9,243 nt of DNA, from positions 1-9,243 of the forward strand of contig JAEZBH010000106.1 in NCBI GenBank assembly GCA_023427285.1, in the 5' to 3' direction. A model generated the notes under the pieces. That model saw nothing but the letters and a program-made list of their open reading frames with translations. It did not search any database and was not told the origin of the DNA. Shown one piece after another: positions 1 to 5,552 of the stretch. A program made the position numbers and the translations under genes. Position 1 is the stretch's first letter. Each line of letters starts with the position of its first letter. This DNA comes from Pseudomonadota bacterium. GTDB taxonomy: Bacteria; Pseudomonadota; Alphaproteobacteria; Sphingomonadales; Sphingomonadaceae.

Positions 1-402
1 AACATCCGCATCGTGCTGGTGACAACGGTGCTGAAAGCGCTGCCGCTCATCATTGGCCCGTTGATGCCCAGTGCGCCGCTGGCGCTGGCCTGCATGGCGG
101 TGGGCACGCTCATCGGGCAGGGCGCGCAAGGGGTGATGATCTCTGCCATTCAGGACGTCACGCCCAATCAGCTGCGCGGGCAGGTGATGGCGCTGACCCT
201 TTTGTGCGTGAACCTCGTGGGGCTGGGTTTGGGTGCCAGCTTCATTGCGGCCATTACCGACTTCGGCTTTCAGGATGAAGGCGCGATCCGCTATTCCATC
301 GCCATTGCAGGGGCGGTGCTCCTGCCGCTGATCGTGACGATCATCGTTGCGGGAATGCCGCTCTATCGCCGCACCTTGGCCGCACGGCAAAGGTCCGTGT
401 GA
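1..402 (+). CDS. MFS transporter, C-terminal fragment
   Basis: Inner-membrane transporter of the major facilitator superfamily; only the last 133 residues are in the window and the frame is open at the left edge. The visible part has about four hydrophobic segments, which fit the last helices (TM9-12) of a 12-helix carrier. They are separated by a short cytoplasmic-type loop, PNQLRGQVMA, resembling the conserved RGR/RGQ loop of the family, and the protein ends in a basic tail (YRRTLAARQRSV). The substrate cannot be told from this part. The gene is followed by 72 nt and then the SnoaL-like gene on the same strand, so co-transcription is possible. The family call is fairly firm from hydrophobicity and the loop motif; no finer assignment is justified. 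Confidence 0.8.
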   Translation, partial: NIRIVLVTTVLKALPLIIGPLMPSAPLALACMAVGTLIGQGAQGVMISAIQDVTPNQLRGQVMALTLLCVNLVGLGLGASFIAAITDFGFQDEGAIRYSIAIAGAVLLPLIVTIIVAGMPLYRRTLAARQRSV

Positions 403-414
403 TCCGGCCCTTCG

Positions 415-449
415 GTCAGGCAACTGCCACTCTTGCCAGCTAGCCTGAC
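415..449. repeat. Inverted repeat between MFS and SnoaL-like genes
   Basis: GTCAGGC at 415-421 is matched by its exact reverse complement GCCTGAC at 443-449, with 21 nt between. The RNA could form a 7-bp stem. There is no T-run after it, so it is not a typical intrinsic terminator. It may be a weak attenuator or chance. Confidence 0.3.
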
Positions 450-474
450 GGCGCGGCCGTTCATAAGGAAAGCC

Positions 475-966
475 ATGACATACGAAGACCGACTGGAAAA
501 GATCGAGGCCCGGTTGCGGGCGGCGGAGGATCAGCTGGAAATCATCCGCCTGCTGTCCACCTATGGTCCGGCTGTTGACAGCGGGGCCAGCCGCGCGGCC
601 GCTGAACTCTGGGTTGAGGACGGCACTTACGATGTCGGAGGCATGAACCGCTTCACGGGTCATGACACGCTTGAGGCCCTGTATGAGGCCCCGACGCACC
701 AGGGCCTCATCCAGCAGGGATCAGCGCACATCACATCCACCCCGCAAATCACGCTGGACGGTGACCGGGCCGAGGCCGTTGCCTATTCCCTTGTCATCGT
801 GCGCGGGCCAGAGGCCCATGTGGTGTGGCGCGCTTCGGCCAATCACTGGGAGTTGCGGCGCACCGATGCCGGCTGGCGCATCGTCACCCGTTCAAACCGG
901 GTTCTGGATGGCGCGCCGGAGGCTCGGGCAATGCTGACACGGGCGCTTGGACCTCAGGCGGTCTGA
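475..966 (+). CDS. SnoaL/NTF2-like domain protein
   Basis: A 163-residue protein of the SnoaL-like (NTF2 superfamily, SnoaL_4-type) fold, a cone-shaped alpha+beta barrel used by small cyclases, dehydratases, isomerases and ring-hydroxylating dioxygenase beta subunits. Residues 5-29 form a charged amphipathic helix ending in LEIIRLLSTYGPAVDSG, the usual opening of this family, with Tyr30 and Asp35 at pocket positions. His85 in SAHITSTPQITLDGDRAEA and the closing strand NHWELRRTDAGWRIVTRS complete the pattern. The ATG at 475 is chosen because AAGGAAAG sits just upstream; the frame opens further upstream (GTG-type start near 433) but without such a site. It could be a lyase or isomerase acting in the neighbouring catabolic pathway, but the reaction is unknown. 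Its 3' end overlaps the convergent TetR gene by 13 bp. Confidence 0.8.
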   Translation: MTYEDRLEKIEARLRAAEDQLEIIRLLSTYGPAVDSGASRAAAELWVEDGTYDVGGMNRFTGHDTLEALYEAPTHQGLIQQGSAHITSTPQITLDGDRAEAVAYSLVIVRGPEAHVVWRASANHWELRRTDAGWRIVTRSNRVLDGAPEARAMLTRALGPQAV

Positions 967-1634
967 CCGGACTTCACGATGGTTTGGGCAAGGAACCGTC
1001 CAACTTCCGCCATGCGCTCGGCCAGGGGGTAGCTTTCATCCAGCCGCCAGTTGTGAATGATGCCCACAAGACAGCTGCTGGCAATTTCTGCCAGGATTCT
1101 GGTGTCGAAGTCATCCCGCACTTCGCCGCTTGCCCGGCCATCTTCCAGCAACTTCTGGAATTCCAAAATGAGCTGGCCGATACGGGCCGCGCCGACGTTG
1201 TCGTTCCATCCAAGCTCTGACGCGCCGACAATGGTGCGGATATAAGGCGGGGTTTCCTCGATCTCCTCGCCGGTGGTGCGCATCAGCCGCTCCAGACGCT
1301 GCGCCATTGTGAGCGGCTTCTTTCTGAGGGCCTCGATCTTGCGGTAGAAGGCCTGGTCCAGCTCCTCCACCAGCACCGCCACGATATCGCTCTTGCTGGG
1401 GAAGTAGTTGAACAGGGTGGCGCGCGCCACATCCGCCTCATGGGCGATCTGGTCCATTGTCGTGCCGGAGACGCCGCTCTGGCCAAAGCATTCCCGTGCC
1501 GCATTCAAAATGGCTTCCCGGGTGCGCATCTTGTTGCGCGTCCGCCGGGAGACATTGGCATCCGACGGCTGCGGGGCCGGCTGCGGGGCCGGTTGCGGGG
1601 GCGATGCGGCGGGCCGTTCTGGCTCTTTTTTCAT
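954..1634 (-). CDS. TetR/AcrR family transcriptional regulator
   Basis: A 226-residue DNA-binding regulator, probably a ligand-responsive repressor. The N-terminal HTH domain spans about residues 36-82: MRTREAILNAARECFGQSGV, then the helix-turn-helix TTMDQIAHEADVARATLFNYFPSK at 58-81 with the family's typical FNYFPSK ending. Residues 90-220 form a helical ligand-binding and dimerisation domain that is not diagnostic of a ligand. Unusually, residues 7-24 are a low-complexity Pro/Gln/Ala tail encoded by a 12-bp tandem repeat. The ATG at 1634 has only a weak ribosome binding site (CTGAG directly before it); an internal Met at residue 36 is an alternative start that would remove the tail. The gene is divergent from the receptor-dehydrogenase-ligase run and shares its control region, so it is the natural candidate regulator of that run and of itself. 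Confidence 0.92.
   Translation of the reverse strand: MKKEPERPAASPPQPAPQPAPQPSDANVSRRTRNKMRTREAILNAARECFGQSGVSGTTMDQIAHEADVARATLFNYFPSKSDIVAVLVEELDQAFYRKIEALRKKPLTMAQRLERLMRTTGEEIEETPPYIRTIVGASELGWNDNVGAARIGQLILEFQKLLEDGRASGEVRDDFDTRILAEIASSCLVGIIHNWRLDESYPLAERMAEVGRFLAQTIVKSGQTA
1567..1602. repeat. 12-bp tandem repeat in the TetR gene
   Basis: Two exact copies of GGCTGCGGGGCC (1567-1578, 1579-1590) are followed by a third, degenerate copy (GGTTGCGGGGGC, 1591-1602). On the minus strand they encode a Pro-Ala-Pro-Gln-type repeat in the N-terminal tail of the regulator. Gain or loss of a unit would stay in frame. Confidence 0.85.
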
Positions 1635-1711
1635 CTCAGATCACACATTCAATAAAGGGCAGCTTGGGGCAGGACAGAGCCCTGCGCGCCATGCATATCA
1701 GATTCGCGCGC

Positions 1712-1730
1712 GGCCAACGCTCTGTTGGCC
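1712..1730. promoter_or_regulatory. Inverted repeat GGCCAAC-N5-GTTGGCC
   Basis: A perfect inverted repeat with 7-bp arms around 5 nt, 78-96 bp upstream of the TetR start. Its size suits a dimeric repressor site, possibly for TetR autoregulation, or a hairpin in the TetR leader if transcription starts further upstream near 1780. The call rests on symmetry only. Confidence 0.4.
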
Positions 1731-1786
1731 AGGCAACGGGGGAAGACTGCTCAAAGCGCCCTTGGCTTATAATTTCTCTTTGCGGC

Positions 1787-1816
1787 TTCATAATTCAAAG
1801 TGGTGCAAATTTGCAA
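1787..1816 (-). promoter_or_regulatory. Possible promoter of the TetR gene
   Basis: On the minus strand TTGCAA (1811-1816) and TATGAA (1787-1792) are separated by 18 nt, a plausible though imperfect sigma70-type pair. It would give a leader of roughly 145 nt before the ATG at 1634. The -35 lies inside the TGCAAATTTGCA palindrome, so a protein bound there would block it. Confidence 0.35.
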
Positions 1817-1817
1817 C
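1802..1817. promoter_or_regulatory. Palindrome centred on TGCAAATTTGCA
   Basis: A perfect 12-bp palindrome at 1804-1815, flanked by one mismatched pair and one further matching pair (G1802/C1817). It overlaps the -35 of the possible TetR promoter. It differs in sequence from the palindrome at 1919-1936, so it may be bound by another protein or be an AT-rich chance palindrome. Confidence 0.4.
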
Positions 1818-1843
1818 GTTGGGTCAGGAAACATTCGGCCCGT

Positions 1844-1881
1844 GGTCATTATCTGCGCAGTGAGCGGGTCATTTTGCTGCG
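1844..1881. repeat. Direct repeat GGTCATT...CTGCG upstream of the receptor promoter
   Basis: GGTCATTATCTGCG (1844-1857) recurs as GGTCATTTTGCTGCG (1867-1881), starting 23 bp later, about two DNA turns. Both copies lie upstream of the -35 at 1910, where an activator could bind. The first copy runs into the 8-bp palindrome CTGCGCAG (1853-1860). Confidence 0.35.
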
Positions 1882-1909
1882 AATGTCCAAAGCCCTCTTG
1901 CTAATACCT

Positions 1910-1938
1910 TTGCTCATAAATAGACTTGGGTCTATTAT
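1910..1938 (+). promoter_or_regulatory. Sigma70-type promoter of the receptor-catabolic operon
   Basis: TTGCTC at 1910-1915 and TATTAT at 1933-1938 are separated by exactly 17 nt, in an AT-rich stretch. Transcription would start near 1945 and give a leader of about 67 nt before the TTG start at 2012. A perfect inverted repeat fills most of the spacer and overlaps the -10, as expected for a repressed promoter. Because this promoter lies downstream of the in-frame ATG at 1883, it argues against that ATG as the receptor start. Confidence 0.6.
1919..1936. promoter_or_regulatory. Candidate operator AATAGAC-TTGG-GTCTATT
   Basis: A perfect 18-bp inverted repeat with 7-bp arms and a 4-bp centre. It lies between the -35 and -10 of the operon promoter and overlaps the -10. 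Operators of TetR-family repressors are commonly palindromes of this size at this position, and a TetR gene is divergently encoded next to it, so it is the best candidate target of that protein. A variant of the same element is found at 8452-8467. Confidence 0.6.
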
Positions 1939-1996
1939 TAATCTGCAAGTGGATCCCGAAGAAACGGCGGAAAGCCGGGGGGGCACGGCAGGCAAA

Positions 1997-2003
1997 GGGG
2001 AGG
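1997..2003 (+). promoter_or_regulatory. Ribosome binding site deciding the TTG start
   Basis: GGGGAGG, preceded by AAA, ends 8 nt before TTG at 2012. It is among the strongest Shine-Dalgarno matches in the window and supports the rare TTG start of the receptor over ATG 1883 or GTG 1949. Confidence 0.75.
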
Positions 2004-2011
2004 TAATACCA

Positions 2012-4426
2012 TTGATTCGTTTTGTTCCGTTCAAGGCAGGACTGTTGCTGGCATCCGTGGCGTCCATCGTTCCGATGGTTGCCGTTCAGGCTCAGGAAAC
2101 GGCGGCTCCGCAAGGCGCAGGTGAAGAAGTTTCCAGCTTCAGCCTGGGTGAAATCGTCGTCACGGCGCGCCGTCGCGAAGAGGCGCTGCAAACCGTTCCC
2201 ATCGCCGTGCAGGCGTTCACCGGCGACGCGCTGGTTCAACGCAACATTCAGGACGCCATTGATCTTCAGCGCATGACCGTCTCGCTGACCACGTATCAGC
2301 AGGCGCGCGATGAGGTGACGCTTTCGATCCGCGGTATGGCCAGCTCGGGCGCTTCCGCCCAGGGCCAGAACCCGCGCGTGACGGCCTATTTTGCCGAAGT
2401 GCCGCTGCAAACCGGCGATTCCGGTGGTCCCGGCCGCTTCTTCGATCTCCAGAGCGTGCAGGTGCTGAAGGGTCCGCAGGGCACCCTGTTCGGTCGCAAC
2501 TCGACCGGCGGCGCGGTGCTGTTCGAGCCGCATCGCCCGACCGATCAGCTGGAAGGCTACGTCACCGGCCAGATCGGCCGCTTTGACGAGCGTCAGCTGG
2601 AAGCGGCGCTCAACGTGCCCGTCAGCGACACGCTGGCCGTGCGCGTGGCAGGCAAGCGCTCCAAGCGCGACGGCTTCACCAAGAATATCACGACCGGCCA
2701 GATGCAGGACGACCGTGATTACTGGGGCGGCCGTTTCTCGGTGGAGTTCACGCCGTCTGACACCATCAACAACTTCCTGATGTTCGACTATTACAAGTCG
2801 AACACCAATGGTTCCTCGCAGCAGCTGGTGGCTGTGAACCCGAACCACATGCTCTCGCCCAACGCGGTGGCTGGCCTGCCGCTGTACCTGGGCGGCAATC
2901 GTCCGTCGATCGCGCTGCTGCAAACCAGCGAGAACCCCTTGGCGGTCATTGGTGACGCCATCGCGGCAGGCGGCTTCTCCATGTTCCCCTCGCCGCTGCT
3001 TGAAAATCAGGCGGCGAACCAGAAGGCGGGCGGCGCACGCATTGCGCAGTCCGGTGTTGATGGCCTGTCCAAGACCATCAGCTGGGGCGTGACGAACATC
3101 ACCGACATCGAGCTGACCGACACTCTGGCGATCAAGAACATCTTCGGTGTACGCCGCTTCAAGCAGCTGAGCCGGTATGACATGGACGGCATGGCCTTGC
3201 CGGTGCTGGATCAGGTGACGCCGGACGGCTGGACGAGCAACCTGCGTCAGATCACCGAGGAGCTTCAGCTTCAGGGCAGCGCGCTGAACGGCAAGCTGGA
3301 TTTCACGCTCGGCGGTTTCCTGTTGTGGGAGAAAACCCCGGATACGCAAAATCTGATTCAGGTTTCGGTGGGAACGCCGTCGCGTAACCAGATCGATCGC
3401 AAGGACCGCAGCCAGTCCGTCTTCGGTCAGCTGACCTATGACCTGTCGGAAGATGTGGTCGAGGGCCTCAGCGTCACGGGCGGTTACCGTTACACCCATG
3501 ACTATCGCTGGATGAGCTTCGACAACCGTCGCGATCCGACCGGCCAGTTCCCGATCACGACCTGTGCGCTGATCAATGGCTGCCCGACGGAGGTTGATGA
3601 GTCCTTCAACGCATCGTCCTACAACCTCAACGTTGATTGGCAGGTCGATCCGGCAACGCTGGTGTATTTCACGCACCGCAAGGGCTATCGTGCGGGCGGT
3701 CTCAACCCGCAGGCGCTTGATTTCGGTCTGTCCTACGATCCTGAAAAGGTCACCGACTTTGAAATCGGCGTGAAGGCCGACTTTGAAATCGGCGGCATGC
3801 CTGCCCGTACCAACCTTGCGCTGTTCCGCTCAAAGATGAAGGGCGCGCAGGTCAGCCAGGCGTTCCCGGTGGTCAACCCGGTCACCAACCAGCTCACGCT
3901 CATCAACATGATCGTGAACGCAGCGGAAGCGACGGTGAAGGGTGTTGAGGTCGACGCCACCCTGATGCCGGTGGAAGGCCTGACGCTTTCGGCCAACTGG
4001 GCCTACACCGACGGCAAGTATGGCAAGTACATCGACGTGGCAACCGAGGAAGAGATGACGGGCATGCCGTTCCCGTTCCTTGCCAAGCACCGTCTGAACC
4101 TGGGCGCGCAGTACACCACGGCGTTGCCGGGGGATAACGGCGAGCTGAACTTCCGCGCCAACTGGGCTTACTCCAGCAAGTACTCCCTGACGGTGCTGAA
4201 GGAGCCGTTCGGCACGGAGAACGGCTACAACCAGCTCGACCTTGGCATTGACTGGACCAACGTGGCAGGCAGCGATGTCAGCGCCACGATCTTCGTCAAC
4301 AACGTGACGAAGGAGCTGTACAAGGTGGGCGGCACGCCGATCTACTCGGTGCTCGGTACGACCACGGCTATTTACAACGAGCCGCGTACCTGGGGTCTGC
4401 GCCTCACCTACCGCTTTGGCAGCTGA
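2012..4426 (+). CDS. TonB-dependent outer-membrane receptor
   Basis: An 804-residue receptor that would take up a scarce or bulky substrate through the outer membrane using TonB energy. Residues 1-27 look like a signal peptide (MIRFVPFK, hydrophobic core GLLLASVASIVPMVAV, likely cleavage after VQA). A TonB-box-like EIVVTA follows at 47-52, then a plug domain at about 60-175 with SIRGMASSG and the conserved VQVLKGPQGTLFGRNSTGGAV. The rest is a beta-barrel ending in WGLRLTYRFGS; the terminal residue is Ser, with the usual aromatic two positions earlier. The TTG at 2012 is chosen because it starts the signal peptide and has a strong AAAGGGGAGG site ending 8 nt upstream; an ATG at 1883 would put 43 extra residues before it and precedes the promoter. 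The next gene starts 9 nt after the stop. Iron is not indicated; the catabolic neighbours suggest an organic carbon source. Confidence 0.93.
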   Translation: MIRFVPFKAGLLLASVASIVPMVAVQAQETAAPQGAGEEVSSFSLGEIVVTARRREEALQTVPIAVQAFTGDALVQRNIQDAIDLQRMTVSLTTYQQARDEVTLSIRGMASSGASAQGQNPRVTAYFAEVPLQTGDSGGPGRFFDLQSVQVLKGPQGTLFGRNSTGGAVLFEPHRPTDQLEGYVTGQIGRFDERQLEAALNVPVSDTLAVRVAGKRSKRDGFTKNITTGQMQDDRDYWGGRFSVEFTPSDTINNFLMFDYYKSNTNGSSQQLVAVNPNHMLSPNAVAGLPLYLGGNRPSIALLQTSENPLAVIGDAIAAGGFSMFPSPLLENQAANQKAGGARIAQSGVDGLSKTISWGVTNITDIELTDTLAIKNIFGVRRFKQLSRYDMDGMALPVLDQVTPDGWTSNLRQITEELQLQGSALNGKLDFTLGGFLLWEKTPDTQNLIQVSVGTPSRNQIDRKDRSQSVFGQLTYDLSEDVVEGLSVTGGYRYTHDYRWMSFDNRRDPTGQFPITTCALINGCPTEVDESFNASSYNLNVDWQVDPATLVYFTHRKGYRAGGLNPQALDFGLSYDPEKVTDFEIGVKADFEIGGMPARTNLALFRSKMKGAQVSQAFPVVNPVTNQLTLINMIVNAAEATVKGVEVDATLMPVEGLTLSANWAYTDGKYGKYIDVATEEEMTGMPFPFLAKHRLNLGAQYTTALPGDNGELNFRANWAYSSKYSLTVLKEPFGTENGYNQLDLGIDWTNVAGSDVSATIFVNNVTKELYKVGGTPIYSVLGTTTAIYNEPRTWGLRLTYRFGS

Positions 4427-4435
4427 GGTAGCGAC

Positions 4436-5551
4436 ATGCAGTTTGTATTGACCGAAGAGCAGTCACTTATTCAGGAAACTGCGCGTAATTTCTTCGGGGA
4501 GTACGTGACCTCGAGTGCAGTACGCGAGGTCATGGAAACGGAAGCCGGTTACGATAACGGCTTGTGGCATAGCGTAATGGCCGAAATGGGCTTCGGCGGC
4601 ATCGCCTTCCCCGCAGAGTGCGGGGGGGCGGGCCTCGGGCACGTCGAATTGGCCATCATTTTAATGGAGATGGGGCGGACGTTATGTCCGTCCCCCTTCC
4701 TCTCCAGCGTTGCCATGGCGGGAGGCGCCATTCTTGAGGCAGGGCATTCGCACCAGAAGGCGGATCTGCTGCCCGGCATCGCCTCGGGCGAGACGATTGC
4801 AGCGCTTGGCTGGCTGGATGATGGCGCGGCTGTGCTGACCGATAACGGTGGCGACTATCTCCTGTCAGGCTGCGCCCGTTATATTCCCTTCGGGCATGTG
4901 GCAGATGTGGTTGTCATTCCGGCGCGGGGCGTTGGCGAGGGGCTGTCCCTGCTGGCTCTTCCTGCAAAAACGCCAGGCGTGCGCATTGAAAAGCATGTTG
5001 CCATCGACCTGACCCGCCCCATGGCGACCATCCATTTCGAAAATGTCCGCGTCACGCCGGAGATGCTGCTGGGCGCGCCCGGCAATGCCGACGGCGCTTT
5101 TGCGCGCACGCTTGATCTGGCGCGTATTGCACTGGCTGCCGAGCAGGCAGGCGGGGCCGAGGCCATTCTTGATCTGACGGTCACCTACGCCAAGGATCGC
5201 GTGCAGTTTGGCCGCGCCATTGGCAGTTTTCAGGCCATCAAGCATCGTCTTGCCGACATGATGGTGCAGGTGGAGACCGCCAAGACGGCGGCGTTCTATG
5301 CGGCGTGCGTGGCGGACGAGGGCGGCGAGGGGCTGGCGGAAGCGGCGGCCATCGCAAAGGCCTATTGCTCGGATGCTTTTACCGATTGCACCGGCAACGC
5401 CATCCAGCTCCACGGCGGCATCGGCTTCACGTGGGAGCACGACGCGCATTTGTATTTCAAGCGGGCGCGCGGCAGCGCGACCTTGCTGGGCGATGCCAAG
5501 TCTCAGCGCGAGACCATTGCCCGTATTCTCCAGCTGGGGGAGGGTAACTGA
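4436..5551 (+). CDS. Acyl-CoA dehydrogenase, beta-type (non-catalytic) subunit
   Basis: A 371-residue cytoplasmic flavoprotein-family subunit. It has the acyl-CoA dehydrogenase layout: N-terminal helical domain (MQFVLTEEQSLIQETARNFF), middle beta domain (about 120-205) and C-terminal helical domain. It retains the FAD-binding features of the C-domain, KDRVQFGRAIGSFQAIKHRLADM at 253-275 and QLHGGIGFTWEHD at 324-336. Both possible catalytic glutamates are missing: Ala229 replaces the helix-G Glu (LDLAR instead of LDLER as in isovaleryl-CoA dehydrogenase), and Arg345 (RARGSAT) replaces the Glu of the usual YEGT motif. The YSEPNAGSD-type flavin loop is also absent (ALGWLDDGA instead). This is the beta-subunit pattern of alpha2beta2 dehydrogenases such as the mycobacterial ChsE enzymes. 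It starts 9 nt after the receptor stop, with GAGG overlapping that stop, and ends 1 nt before its partner. Confidence 0.92.
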   Translation: MQFVLTEEQSLIQETARNFFGEYVTSSAVREVMETEAGYDNGLWHSVMAEMGFGGIAFPAECGGAGLGHVELAIILMEMGRTLCPSPFLSSVAMAGGAILEAGHSHQKADLLPGIASGETIAALGWLDDGAAVLTDNGGDYLLSGCARYIPFGHVADVVVIPARGVGEGLSLLALPAKTPGVRIEKHVAIDLTRPMATIHFENVRVTPEMLLGAPGNADGAFARTLDLARIALAAEQAGGAEAILDLTVTYAKDRVQFGRAIGSFQAIKHRLADMMVQVETAKTAAFYAACVADEGGEGLAEAAAIAKAYCSDAFTDCTGNAIQLHGGIGFTWEHDAHLYFKRARGSATLLGDAKSQRETIARILQLGEGN

Positions 5552-5552
5552 T

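Larger units (their letters stand above)
1635..2011. other. Control region between divergent TetR and receptor genes
   Basis: This 377-bp non-coding interval is visibly richer in A and T than its flanks between about 1768 and 1945. It contains a promoter for the receptor gene run, a possible promoter toward the TetR gene, three inverted repeats, a direct repeat and a perfect TATAAT at 1768-1773 without a convincing -35. The plus-strand receptor frame happens to stay open through it and back into the TetR gene, but no signal peptide or good ribosome binding site supports starting there. Confidence 0.75.

Noticed and set aside
1768..1773. Perfect TATAAT on the plus strand
   Set aside because: No convincing -35 at 16-19 nt upstream, and the better-spaced promoter at 1910-1938 is nearer the gene. 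Kept only as a note in the control region.
1457..2011. Upstream extension of the receptor reading frame by up to 185 codons
   Set aside because: It runs antisense through the TetR gene and the promoter region and would place the signal peptide internally. No ribosome site supports a start there. The open frame is probably due to GC-rich codon structure opposite the TetR gene plus chance.
1901..3676. Long open frame on the minus strand opposite the receptor gene (591 codons)
   Set aside because: It lies wholly opposite a clear TonB receptor. The product is rich in Arg, His and Gln with no recognisable domain, as expected for an antisense shadow in GC-rich DNA.
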